From Candidatus Aminicenantota bacterium (GTDB lineage Bacteria > Acidobacteriota > Aminicenantia > Aminicenantales > Aminicenantaceae), in NCBI GenBank assembly GCA_030627155.1, contig DAOUSP010000004.1, positions 1 to 23,347 of the forward strand: a stretch of 23,347 nucleotides of DNA. The letters are read 5' to 3'. The position numbers were made by a program, and so were the translations under genes. Numbering within the stretch: position 1 is the first letter of the stretch; the number at the start of each line of letters is the position of its first letter. Shown here in pieces: positions 14,954 to 22,911 of the stretch. Below the pieces are notes generated by a model that worked only from the letters and a program-made list of their open reading frames with translations, was not told the DNA's origin and did no database searches.

Positions 14954-15418
14954 ATGAGAATCAACGGTTTTTTAAAAGATGATCATATTTTGCTTGACCT
15001 AAAACCCGGTAATAAAGAGTTTGTTTTGAAGGAATTTGTGTTTGCCTTGAAGAAGAAAGGCTTGATTTCTAATGACAAGATTGTTCTTAGAGAGCTCTTA
15101 AAAAGAGAACGCCTTGGAAGCACAGGAATTACAGAAGGAATTGCTGTCCCTCATGCTTTGCTTAATGAATTCTATGAGCCATTTCTCGCAATTGCAAAAA
15201 TAAAGGAGGGCGTAAACTTTGAATCTCTTGATAAAAAACCGACTCATATTTTATTTATGCTTTTAGGAGATAAAAAAAACCCAGGATTGCAATTAAAAAC
15301 TCTTGCCCATATATGCCGTTTGATTAAAGAGACTAAATTTGTAGAGAGAATAAAAAAAGCAACTTCTTCCGGAGAGATGCGTATGATTTTAGAAGAGGAA
15401 GAAGGAAAAATTGCATGA
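14954..15418 (+). CDS. PTS EIIA domain protein, fructose/nitrogen (PtsN) class
   Basis: This is a single-domain EIIA of the PTS_EIIA type-2 family, 154 residues, the usual size for PtsN. The phosphorylatable histidine is His67 in GIAVPHALL, preceded by the conserved RERLGSTGITEG segment (51-62). The C-terminal half has the expected HILFMLLGD block. There is no transmembrane EIIC or EIIB, HPr or EI nearby, so a regulatory role like PtsN is more likely than sugar uptake. GGGGA precedes the ATG. It is probably cotranscribed with the binding protein upstream and is convergent with thiD. Confidence 0.88.
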   Translation: MRINGFLKDDHILLDLKPGNKEFVLKEFVFALKKKGLISNDKIVLRELLKRERLGSTGITEGIAVPHALLNEFYEPFLAIAKIKEGVNFESLDKKPTHILFMLLGDKKNPGLQLKTLAHICRLIKETKFVERIKKATSSGEMRMILEEEEGKIA

Positions 15419-15459
15419 AACTTTTAAGGGAAAAAGCAGTATGGTGTGCCCAGAGAAGT

Positions 15460-16245
15460 TCATCTTTGATGTTCAAGCGGAAATGTAATAACCTGTTGGC
15501 CGTGGCCAGTTGGAGATGCGTTTATAATGGCTTTGTTTGTCAACTGATTAGCAGCGAACGCTGCTTTCTCTATTGAAAGACCCTTAACAAGAAAACATAA
15601 AAGCGCTGATGAAAGAAAACATCCGGTGCCATGGACTTTTTTGTCAACTTTCTCATTTTTGAAACAAAGAAAATCTTTACCATTATATAACAAATCTGTT
15701 GGGTTTTCCTTTAGATGCCCCCCCGTAAGAAGGCAGGGAATATGATATGTAGTATAAATTTTCTCTGCTGCCTCTTTCATTTGTTTTAAGTTTTTCACCT
15801 TTTTGCCTAAAATTAAAGAAGCCTCTTCCAAATTTGGAGTAAGAATGAAGGCATATTTTGAGACCTTTTCCATGAATTCAGGAATTGCCTTTCGCTCTAA
15901 AAGCCACATGCCTGAGCTGGATTTAAAGACTGGGTCAACTACAACAGGGATGCCTGAGTTTGCAGCTAATATTCTTTCTATCGGTTGAATGTTTGATTGA
16001 CATCCTAACATGCCTACTTTGATTCCAGATGTTTCCACATCTTCATGGAGAGTTTGGTATTGGCTCCACAGAAATTCAGGGGGGAGGCAATGAATTTGTT
16101 TGACACACTGTGTGTTTTGAGATGTCACTGATGTAACAAGACCTATTCCATGGAATCCTAAATTCTGAAAAACTTTCAGATCTAAAAATATTCCTGCCCC
16201 GGCCGTTGGGTCAACTCCGGCAATAGATAAAAGATTTTTTTTCAT
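15460..16245 (-). CDS. thiD: Hydroxymethylpyrimidine/phosphomethylpyrimidine kinase
   Basis: This 261-residue ribokinase-superfamily enzyme phosphorylates HMP and HMP-phosphate in thiamine synthesis. The N-terminal SIAGVDPTAGAGIFLDLK block differs from the usual AGxDPSGGAG only at Thr-Ala for Ser-Gly. VDPVFKSSSG, LTPNLEEASLILG and the anion-hole motif VHGTGCFLSSAL (usual GTGCTLSAA) complete the signature. It stands alone, divergent from the acylphosphatase gene, with no other thi gene and no recognisable TPP riboswitch in the 105-base gap. Ribosome binding is unclear: the nearest AGGA is about 15 bases from the ATG. A pyridoxal kinase-like specificity is an alternative for this fold but less likely given the motifs. 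Confidence 0.88.
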   Translation of the reverse strand: MKKNLLSIAGVDPTAGAGIFLDLKVFQNLGFHGIGLVTSVTSQNTQCVKQIHCLPPEFLWSQYQTLHEDVETSGIKVGMLGCQSNIQPIERILAANSGIPVVVDPVFKSSSGMWLLERKAIPEFMEKVSKYAFILTPNLEEASLILGKKVKNLKQMKEAAEKIYTTYHIPCLLTGGHLKENPTDLLYNGKDFLCFKNEKVDKKVHGTGCFLSSALLCFLVKGLSIEKAAFAANQLTNKAIINASPTGHGQQVITFPLEHQR

Positions 16246-16327
16246 TTGTAATGTATGTTTTCCTGTTGACTCCTGAGTTCTTAACTTATCACATTCAGGT
16301 TTAAATATTTCCCTTTTATTTTAATTA

Positions 16328-16336
16328 TGATAATAT
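16328..16336 (+). promoter_or_regulatory. Extended -10 promoter of the acylphosphatase gene
   Basis: TGATAATAT (TG at 16328-16329, hexamer TAATAT at 16331-16336) predicts a start near 16343, eight bases before the ATG; a TATAAA at 16334-16339 would put it five bases away. No Shine-Dalgarno sequence is present and no clear -35 is seen. Confidence 0.4.
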
Positions 16337-16350
16337 AAATTCAATTCAAA

Positions 16351-16626
16351 ATGGAAGCAAGAGCACATATTTTTATTTGTGGTCGTGTTCAGGGCGTCTG
16401 TTTTCGTGATTATATCAGGCAATATGCTTGTTCATTTAGACTAACTGGATGGGTTAAAAATTTGGTTGACGGTAGTATCGAAGCACTTGTTGAGGGGGAG
16501 AAAGAGAAAATTGAACATCTAATAGGGAAGATGAAAGAAGGCCCCCCATTATCATGGGTTAATGATGTCGAGGTTGAATGGGAACAGTATAAGGAAGAAT
16601 TTACTGACTTCAGAATAACATGGTAG
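16351..16626 (+). CDS. acyP: Acylphosphatase
   Basis: This 91-residue small enzyme hydrolyses carboxyl-phosphate bonds such as acetyl-phosphate. The phosphate-binding loop is GRVQGVCFRDYIR with catalytic Arg19, and the second catalytic residue is Asn37 in GWVKNLVDGS; both are at standard spacing. The loop's usual second glycine (GVGFR) is a cysteine here. Length is typical. There is no ribosome binding site, and the promoter lies directly upstream, so the mRNA is probably leaderless. Its substrates overlap with the acyl-phosphates made by the Ptb/AckA pathway 3 kb upstream, but it is not in that operon. Confidence 0.93.
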   Translation: MEARAHIFICGRVQGVCFRDYIRQYACSFRLTGWVKNLVDGSIEALVEGEKEKIEHLIGKMKEGPPLSWVNDVEVEWEQYKEEFTDFRITW

Positions 16627-16739
16627 GAGAGTTGTTCTTAATAAAACAAAAAATCAGAATCATCGAAGCCATGACAAAGTTAATTTATTATAATTGCTTG
16701 AGAATTTCTATGGAAATATTGTAAAAAAGGAAGGTAAAG

Positions 16740-17063
16740 ATGGCAATAATCAAAAAGAAAAACCAGCCGGTCGTTGAGGTTTTTAAGGGAGTCTTTCGCC
16801 ATACTCTTGGTTGTGGAAAAGATGTACTCATGGCGAAATTTGAGTATGCAAAGGGCTCTAAAGTTCCACCCCATAAACACTCTCATGAACAGGTTACAAC
16901 AATCCTAAAAGGGAAGCAAAAAATCATCATAAGTGGAGATAATCGAAAAGAGGAATTTATTGTAAGCGAGGGAGATACTTTTGTTGTTCCCGCTAATTTT
17001 GAGCATGAACAGTATACTCTTGAAGAAACCGTCACGATTGACTCATGGAGTTTGACTCTGTGA
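16740..17063 (+). CDS. Small cupin-domain protein
   Basis: This is a 107-residue single-domain cupin. Motif 1 is G39-x5-H45-x-H47-x2-EQ-x6-G58 (KVPPHKHSHEQVTTILKG) and motif 2 includes GD-x3-VPANFEHE with His89, so the usual metal ligands (two or three His and Glu50) are present. Such proteins bind metals or small ligands and may be sensors, isomerases or dioxygenases; nothing here fixes the activity. AGGAAGG lies at good spacing before the ATG. It follows the acylphosphatase by 113 bases; TATAAT at 16689-16694 may belong to a separate promoter, but no convincing -35 accompanies it. Confidence 0.85.
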   Translation: MAIIKKKNQPVVEVFKGVFRHTLGCGKDVLMAKFEYAKGSKVPPHKHSHEQVTTILKGKQKIIISGDNRKEEFIVSEGDTFVVPANFEHEQYTLEETVTIDSWSLTL

Positions 17064-17124
17064 GTCATTGAATGGATATCATTTAAAGCCACAAAAGAGG
17101 GAAAAAAAGTTTATAACAATTGAT

Positions 17125-17385
17125 TTATTTTTTTGATTCCAAATATTTCTGTTGGCATTCCTTAGAGCAGAAAAAATATTCTCTCCCTTGATAAATTTCC
17201 CTAATGGCGTCTTCTTTGGGGATGTACGTGTTGCATATTTCATCTTTGACCATAATGCCTGGAAGGGTTTTTTTGGGTGGTGGTGGCTTGGTAGCTTTAT
17301 AAATTGCTTGGAAAAAACGAATTAGCTGATAAATAAGGTAAAAAAGAACAGCATAAAAAATTATTCTTAGTAGGTTTTGCAGCAT
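17125..17385 (-). CDS. Membrane-anchored YHS/TRASH-like metal-binding protein
   Basis: The protein has 86 residues. One transmembrane helix (about 5-26) is followed by a Lys/Pro-rich linker (32-41) and a small cysteine domain: Cys51 in VKDEICNTYIP, then Cys73 and Cys77 in YFFCSKECQQKYL. This C...CxxxC pattern matches YHS/TRASH-like zinc or heavy-metal domains and the PP0621 family of small membrane proteins. The likely role is metal binding at the cytoplasmic membrane; no metal transporter adjoins it to confirm this. It is convergent with the cupin gene. The start is unusual: the promoter below puts +1 on the A of the ATG. Confidence 0.75.
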   Translation of the reverse strand: MLQNLLRIIFYAVLFYLIYQLIRFFQAIYKATKPPPPKKTLPGIMVKDEICNTYIPKEDAIREIYQGREYFFCSKECQQKYLESKK

Positions 17386-17391
17386 GGAATC

Positions 17392-17420
17392 AATGTAGAG
17401 GAATTTATGGGATATGTCAA
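17392..17420 (-). promoter_or_regulatory. Promoter giving a fully leaderless YHS-protein mRNA
   Basis: On the minus strand a consensus TTGACA (17420-17415) and TACATT (17397-17392) are separated by exactly 17 bases. Counting seven bases on from the -10 lands on 17385, the A of the start codon. There is no ribosome binding site. This is the cleanest of the leaderless arrangements in the window. Confidence 0.65.
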
Positions 17421-17462
17421 ATTAACAATGTCTCTTAAGATAGGTGGTGAAATTAGTTTATT

Positions 17463-18359
17463 TTAGAATTTAAATTTTATTCCTATCTTAAATACAAAAC
17501 CGCCAAAATTTAGCTCGCCCTGCCGTACGTTTCTTACCTCTTCATTTTCAGGTCTTTCTTTTTGCCCTGATAGGACATAATAATAGTTGTCAAATGGCCA
17601 TTCGTTGCTTTCGTAAAAATACATAGAGGCTTTTCCGGACTCACGTTTCCCGCTATAGTCCTCATAGGTATAAGCACCTTTGAATCCGTCTGTTTTTGAC
17701 CAAACTTTTTCTCCTTCAACCATAAATGCAATGTATTTGAATAATGTATATTCTGCTCCAAGTGATGCATAATAACCTAAAGATTCTGACCTGTAAGTCT
17801 TTTCTTTCTTATACCAGTAATAAAAGTCTCTGCCCATGAATGAGAAAAAGGAATCGTAGTTTTCTTTTGATTTATACTGGACAAAGATGATGTGCCTCCC
17901 AATATTTCCATAAACAGAAAGATCCGGAAGAAACGGCATCGGAAAAGAATAGCTGAATCCTACTTTAAAAGGTAATGCTATTATTTCGTTTCTGATGAAA
18001 TGATTTTCAACTTGTGCTCCTGTTTCTGTTGCAAATACTATCGTTCCTTCTTCTTTACTTGCGAATTGGCTTCCGCTGATATTTAGTGCAAACCCTGGAA
18101 AAATAGGGATTTGAAGTCCTATTTCTATATTGGAGCCAAAATCTAAAGGTTTAAACTGCCCTTTTAAAGTTCCTCCTTTTAGTTGAGCCCAATCCCTCCA
18201 GAGTAAATTGTATGAGTCGATCCATTCGTTGAGGTCCCCATTGGGAACAGAGTTTGAGTTAAAGCTGAATTTCAGACTTATTTTTTCAGCCTGCAAAGGG
18301 AAAGTTATGACAGTTAAAAATAAGATTAAGAAAATGATTCTTATTTTACTTAAAATCAT
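17463..18359 (-). CDS. Predicted outer-membrane beta-barrel protein
   Basis: I do not recognise a named family. From the ATG at 18359 the product is 298 residues, with a signal peptide (basic n-region, hydrophobic core, cleavage after FPLQA) and a mature part of alternating polar/aromatic strands, many Tyr/Phe/Gly, and a terminal phenylalanine (FKIGIKFKF), the usual signature for outer-membrane insertion. An in-frame ATG at 18404 would add 15 residues before the signal peptide and seems less likely; neither start has a Shine-Dalgarno site. It begins 68 bases after the histidine kinase stop on the same strand, so the two may be cotranscribed. Porin, adhesin or sensor-ligand roles are all open. 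Confidence 0.7.
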   Translation of the reverse strand: MILSKIRIIFLILFLTVITFPLQAEKISLKFSFNSNSVPNGDLNEWIDSYNLLWRDWAQLKGGTLKGQFKPLDFGSNIEIGLQIPIFPGFALNISGSQFASKEEGTIVFATETGAQVENHFIRNEIIALPFKVGFSYSFPMPFLPDLSVYGNIGRHIIFVQYKSKENYDSFFSFMGRDFYYWYKKEKTYRSESLGYYASLGAEYTLFKYIAFMVEGEKVWSKTDGFKGAYTYEDYSGKRESGKASMYFYESNEWPFDNYYYVLSGQKERPENEEVRNVRQGELNFGGFVFKIGIKFKF

Positions 18360-18427
18360 AGAGGAACTAATTTTTTCATAAATCAAAAAAAAATACCAGC
18401 CCATATTTGTGGTAGCTGAAAATTTTT

Positions 18428-21400
18428 TTATTGTTTCGCTCTCGGAAGTTTTATGATAATAGATGTGCCTTTGTGTTCCTTGCTTAAAACCATGATAGAG
18501 CCTCGAGAGTTTTCGATGATTTTTTTGGCAATAGGAAGGCCTAAGCCGGTTCCTACATCTTTTGTGGAAAAGTATGGGTCAAAGATTTTCTTGAGAAGGT
18601 TTTTCTGGATGCCGATTCCTGTGTCACTAATTTTTATGAGTATTTGAGTTTTGAAACTGCTGGCATCTACAAGGATTTCTCCATGATCAGAGATTGCTTC
18701 GATTGCATTTGTGATTATATTGCGAATAGCTGTTTTTATTTTTGATTCTTCTCCAATAATAGTGAAATTATCACCTGTATAGGTTTCTTTAAAAGTGATT
18801 CTATCAAATAGAATATTTTTATAAGGATGAATAGTTTCCTGAAGAACTTTTTTCACGTTAACAACTTCTTTTTTCATAGGAGGTTCTTTGGAAATTTCTA
18901 AAAAATCCTGAGCGGTTTTCCGCAGGTTTTCAACTTCTTTTATGATATAAGTAACAGATTCTTTTAAGGTATCTTCGAAATTTACCTTTTTATCTTCATA
19001 GACTTTTACCAAATGTTCTGCGGAAAGCTGTATAGGAGTAAGGGGGTTTTTCACCTCGTGCGCAACCTTTCGAGCCATTTCTGCCCAGGCCACTTTTTTA
19101 CTTATTTCCGCAAGTTCCTGCTGGTGCTGTTTTAAATTCTTTACCATAGTGTTGAAGCCATCGATTAGCGTCTTCATTTCATCTTGCGGCTTATAAGAAA
19201 GAGAGGTTTCAAGGTTTCCTAAGCTGACTTCTTTCGTCCCTTTAAGGAGTTTTTTTATAGGCAAAATAATTGTTCTTCCTAAAGCTCTTGCAGAGAAGAA
19301 AACTATAACTATAAATAATACTGAGATAAAGAAAAAGAAATCTATTAGTTCATTGACTGCTTTATTTATTTCCTGTCTCTCTAAAGGGAAGGGGAGAGAA
19401 ATGAGCAGAAGCGATTCTTGGAATGGATAAGGAATTGTTAATGTACGAAAAGAATATGTGCCGATTTTTTGTGTTTGGGTATAGAATGGATTGTTTTCAT
19501 GCTGAATTTTATAATATACCTCGCCATCGATAAGCTCTGGCAAAAGGCCATAGTCGAAAAATTCCCGGCGACTGGATGAAACGATAGTTCCATCCTGATA
19601 AAAGTTAACATCGTTGGATATTGTCGAACTTATCCATGTGAGAAGATTTTCAGGGATGAAACTCAATGGTGTTCCTTCTTCTTTTTGAAGGAAGATATAA
19701 TCTTCCATAACCCGATGGGCAATGTTTGCATGCTCCTCGGCATTTTCTGTGAATTTTTGTGTAAAGAATTGGTTGAAAAAGTTTCTTGTGGAAAGCGTAA
19801 AAAGAAGAAGAGGAATGAGAGCAATGGCAATAAACGATATATACACCCGATTTGAGAATGACCAGAATGGATTTTTAATTTTTTTTCTGCTTAAAATTAA
19901 AGCTGCAGGAAATCCTACTATAGAAAAAAGTAAGAAATAGAAAAGGAATAGTTTCAACAGGTCTACAAAACATTTAAAAATGCTTTTCTCTACGATGAAC
20001 AAGGAATAGATTCTTTTGCTATGCTTGAAGGATAAGCCAGTGAATTTTTTATTTTTATCTTTAAATGTGGCCCAAATCGAATCTTCAGATGATTGAATTT
20101 TCTGAAGAAGGTTTACAGATATCCCAGAAGACAATTTGTGTGGATTGAAAATAAATTTTCCATCTAAATCATAGATGGCAAAGCCAAAGTCGATTTGCTC
20201 AAGGGAAGGCAAGGACGTTACTCTGAGAAGTTCGAAATAAGGATTGGCAGAATACAGAAAAGGCAGCATGTCATAGTCAACAGATATGTACAGAATTGTC
20301 CTGCCTGCATATGAGTTGTCCTCAAACCAGTCTTTGTATCCTATAAGAAAAGCTTTTTCCTTCCCCATGAATTGAATATTTTGTTGAGATATAGACCATT
20401 GAGGACTTGAAGGAAAGGTAAAATAGGTCTGATATATTTCAGGAATATTCAAGGAGAAACTGGAAAGGATTTTTTCCTCGGAATTGAAGATTTCAAAACT
20501 TGAATACCAATTAAATTTAGATAGGGAAGTCCTTTCCCAGATTGAATGAGCTAAATCTTGGGAGCCGCCGATGCCATGCATAAGAGCAAGGAGCTGGGCT
20601 TGTCTTTTATCGATTTCCTGGAACGAATCTTCGAGGAAAAAAAGAGCCCATTGTTCCTGGGATTTTATGATGTTTTGAAGAGAGTTCTGAAGAATGGAAC
20701 GGTTTCGATATGAGGACGTCAGATGAATGGAGAAATATATCAATAATGTCATTAGTAGAAACCCTGTAAATAGAGCAATTCTTTGCCTTGTGGTTTTCGG
20801 AGAAAAAGCTAATACAAGGATAAAGAGGATCAATGCCGCATGAAAAAGGAGGATTGCGGTAGGAAAATATTTTTTGAATAAAAGAAAATAAACTAAAAAC
20901 AAAAGGGAAAATATGACTAATGGATAGAATATATCAGGAGAATATTTGGAAACAATTCTAATGCATGTAAGACTTACGATAAAGAATATGAGGAAAAAGA
21001 GAATAATACTGACATGCAAAAGCATAAATGATGTGCTCCATGAAAACCGCAGGAGGTTAAGACTTGAATGGAATACGATACGGTTGAGGATTTCTTGAAG
21101 TGTAGCAATAAGGACAAAGGAGATTAAAAGTGCTGAAGGAAGTGTGATCCATCGCAGTAAAGGAGCATGGTTTTTGTTTGCAGTAAAAAGCTGCCTGTGA
21201 ATATATATGGAGGCGCAGCATATGATTAAAAAAAGAAAAAATGCGGTTAAGAAAATATCTGCTGGAGATTTTGTGAAATTCAAAAAAGAAAAGAAACCAC
21301 TTACAGAAGGGGAGAAAATATCAAGGGCTTGGATCTTTTTGAATTGGCTTAAAGGGAAAAAGAGCGATCTTAATATTCCCAAAGCCAAAACAATGTAAAG

Positions 21401-22297
21401 GCAGGGCAAAAATCCAGGTTTTTGAAAAAAGGATGTGGATTTAATGATGTATAATATCAGGAAAACCAGGGAAAGGCCCAGGAAAAAATGAAACAACAGA
21501 AGAGGGGATTCTCTTTGATTTGATATTTTTGAAGGCAAAGACGGCGATGTGAGCGTGACTGTGGCAACAATTTTGTTTTCTTCGCTTCTCAAAGGAAAAA
21601 ATATGGTTTGTATGTCGCCTTGGAGGGGCGGTTGTCCGATATATTCATCGTTGAACTTTGCAAAAATCTTTTCAAAACCAGTGACATCTTCACGGAAATC
21701 CCAATAGTCAATCTCGCAATTTCTCAGGTAATTTGGATTTAGAAAATGATATTCTTTGAGATATTTGGTCTGGAACTGTGGGAGGAAAGCTAACAGGCGG
21801 TAAAAAACAACATAGCTGTTATTATTTACTGGCTTAGAAAAAACGAGAAAAACAGATGCTTTGTCCTGGATGCAAAGAGAAGAATTTTGAAGAAAAGGCA
21901 TGTTTTTTGGATGCTGAAAGAATTTATTTAAATCAACAACGTTACCCAGCCATAAGGTAAGTTTTCCATCTTTGTTGTAGTAAGCAATTCCTTCTTTTTC
22001 TGTGTTTAGTGGGAACTGTTTGAACAGTTCGAATATTTTGTCTTTATTTTCGGGAAAAGGATGCGCTGACAAAAAATCACTTTTTATATGAATTTCTTCT
22101 ATTAGCTGAGAAAATTCTTTTTTTATAGATATAGATGTCCTCCGGATTTCTTCCAAGGACTTCTGATAATAGTTGGAAGATATCAATGCAGGGAGAAGGA
22201 AAGAAAGTGTAAGGATAAGGACAGAGATGCAGATGCTGGCAACAAATCCGTAAAAAAAGATAGTCTTACTATGAAAGTTTGTCTTAAGGAATTTCAT
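18428..22297 (-). CDS. Large multi-sensor NtrY-like membrane histidine kinase
   Basis: This 1289-residue sensor kinase has the order: transmembrane helix 12-39; extracytoplasmic region 40-264; a block of about eight helices (265-526); a second extracytoplasmic region (527-770) with a Cache-like FAIYDLDGKFIFNP; two helices (776-803, 818-836); a third extracytoplasmic region (837-984); a last helix (986-1004); HAMP (about 1005-1065); DHp and ATPase domains. The H-box AHEVKNPLTPIQLSAEHL (phospho-acceptor His1080) is the NtrY form. ATP-site boxes are intact: RNIITNAIEAI (1192-1202), DTGIGI (1225-1230), FDPYFSTK and GTGLGL (1249-1254). There is no PAS domain between HAMP and DHp, where NtrY usually has one, and no response regulator gene in the window. 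Its ATG overlaps the upstream stop (ATGA), so translation is coupled to the exported protein gene. The signal sensed is unknown. Confidence 0.9.
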   Translation of the reverse strand: MKFLKTNFHSKTIFFYGFVASICISVLILTLSFLLPALISSNYYQKSLEEIRRTSISIKKEFSQLIEEIHIKSDFLSAHPFPENKDKIFELFKQFPLNTEKEGIAYYNKDGKLTLWLGNVVDLNKFFQHPKNMPFLQNSSLCIQDKASVFLVFSKPVNNNSYVVFYRLLAFLPQFQTKYLKEYHFLNPNYLRNCEIDYWDFREDVTGFEKIFAKFNDEYIGQPPLQGDIQTIFFPLRSEENKIVATVTLTSPSLPSKISNQRESPLLLFHFFLGLSLVFLILYIIKSTSFFQKPGFLPCLYIVLALGILRSLFFPLSQFKKIQALDIFSPSVSGFFSFLNFTKSPADIFLTAFFLFLIICCASIYIHRQLFTANKNHAPLLRWITLPSALLISFVLIATLQEILNRIVFHSSLNLLRFSWSTSFMLLHVSIILFFLIFFIVSLTCIRIVSKYSPDIFYPLVIFSLLFLVYFLLFKKYFPTAILLFHAALILFILVLAFSPKTTRQRIALFTGFLLMTLLIYFSIHLTSSYRNRSILQNSLQNIIKSQEQWALFFLEDSFQEIDKRQAQLLALMHGIGGSQDLAHSIWERTSLSKFNWYSSFEIFNSEEKILSSFSLNIPEIYQTYFTFPSSPQWSISQQNIQFMGKEKAFLIGYKDWFEDNSYAGRTILYISVDYDMLPFLYSANPYFELLRVTSLPSLEQIDFGFAIYDLDGKFIFNPHKLSSGISVNLLQKIQSSEDSIWATFKDKNKKFTGLSFKHSKRIYSLFIVEKSIFKCFVDLLKLFLFYFLLFSIVGFPAALILSRKKIKNPFWSFSNRVYISFIAIALIPLLLFTLSTRNFFNQFFTQKFTENAEEHANIAHRVMEDYIFLQKEEGTPLSFIPENLLTWISSTISNDVNFYQDGTIVSSSRREFFDYGLLPELIDGEVYYKIQHENNPFYTQTQKIGTYSFRTLTIPYPFQESLLLISLPFPLERQEINKAVNELIDFFFFISVLFIVIVFFSARALGRTIILPIKKLLKGTKEVSLGNLETSLSYKPQDEMKTLIDGFNTMVKNLKQHQQELAEISKKVAWAEMARKVAHEVKNPLTPIQLSAEHLVKVYEDKKVNFEDTLKESVTYIIKEVENLRKTAQDFLEISKEPPMKKEVVNVKKVLQETIHPYKNILFDRITFKETYTGDNFTIIGEESKIKTAIRNIITNAIEAISDHGEILVDASSFKTQILIKISDTGIGIQKNLLKKIFDPYFSTKDVGTGLGLPIAKKIIENSRGSIMVLSKEHKGTSIIIKLPRAKQ

Positions 22298-22746
22298 ATT
22301 TTTTCTGCCTTGATTTCCGATATCTTCAAAGAGCTTTGGCCCAGTTCTGTTTTTGAGGAATCATTCGCGATAAGAAAGAAAAAAATATGAAACACATATT
22401 GGTTATTATTTTTATTGTCTTTAAATGACCATCTGGCTTTAAGGATAGAGCTTGTTCCTTCAGGAAATAAAAAATGCCTTTCAGAAAAAAATTCGAGGGT
22501 AGTGTAAGATGAAAATATTTCATGAAAAAGAAAAAAAGCTTGCTGGTTTGAGAGTTGGTCTGAAAAAGAAATAGGTTCTGGGAAGGAAATATTAATGTGG
22601 CCTTTTGGCGCAAATTGAGTATACAGCATTTTTGAGCTGTTTTGGAGAAAGGACATTTCGATTGAAGGGATTGGATTAATTGTAGGGATTGGATTAGAGG
22701 CAAATAAACTAATGACGGTTAAAAGGGAAATTGCGATGCGAACCAC
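22294..22746 (-). CDS. Exported small protein upstream of the kinase (NTF2/DUF4783-like?)
   Basis: This 150-residue protein starts with GTG at 22746 and has a short N-terminal signal (VRIAISLLTVISLFASN) and a soluble mature part. The segment FSDQLSNQQAFFLFHEIF followed by LEFFSER, ARWSFKD and a final KISEIKAEKI resembles the general plan of DUF4783/NTF2-like secreted proteins; I offer this as a fold guess only. The promoter just upstream predicts transcription starting 1-3 bases before the GTG, so the mRNA would be leaderless and the GTG start is well placed. Its stop overlaps the kinase start by ATGA, implying balanced expression and perhaps a physical link with the extracytoplasmic sensor regions. 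Confidence 0.72.
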   Translation of the reverse strand: MVRIAISLLTVISLFASNPIPTINPIPSIEMSFLQNSSKMLYTQFAPKGHINISFPEPISFSDQLSNQQAFFLFHEIFSSYTTLEFFSERHFLFPEGTSSILKARWSFKDNKNNNQYVFHIFFFLIANDSSKTELGQSSLKISEIKAEKI

Positions 22747-22755
22747 TTAAAAAAT

Positions 22756-22783
22756 ATTATCACAGGTGTTTAAAGTTTGGCAA
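22756..22783 (-). promoter_or_regulatory. Extended -10 promoter of the kinase operon
   Basis: On the minus strand TTGCCA (22783-22778) is followed after 16 bases by GATAAT (22761-22756), with TG at 22764-22763 making an extended -10. An overlapping TGaTAATAT reading works equally well. The predicted start at about 22747-22749 is 1-3 bases before the GTG at 22746. Confidence 0.6.
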
Positions 22784-22831
22784 GCATGCTTTATTTCCAA
22801 ACATTAAACTTGTACAATTTATTTCACGTAG

Positions 22832-22853
22832 TGTAATTTGCTTAAAAATTACA
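22832..22853. repeat. 8-bp inverted repeat in the gap between minus-strand genes
   Basis: TGTAATTT and AAATTACA form perfect 8-base arms around a 6-base loop. It is AT-rich and lacks a following U-run in the transcribed direction, so it is a poor terminator. Its place, about 50 bases upstream of the kinase-operon -35, suits a regulator binding site. Confidence 0.4.
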
Positions 22854-22911
22854 TGAAAACATAAAGTCAAAAAATAAAAGAGTTAGTTTGTTTAATCGTA
22901 AGAAATTGTTT

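Noticed and set aside
16250..16255. TACATT as a leaderless promoter for thiD
   Set aside because: The implied start would fall inside the ATG and no matching -35 is present.
16246..16350. TPP riboswitch upstream of thiD
   Set aside because: The gap is short and shows no recognisable thi-box core.
16689..16694. TATAAT as a definite cupin promoter
   Set aside because: No -35 or extended -10 supports it; kept only as a remark in the gene entry.
17039..17067. TGACTCA/TGAGTCA inverted repeat at the cupin stop as a terminator
   Set aside because: A seven-base stem around a 15-base loop with no U-run following is too weak.
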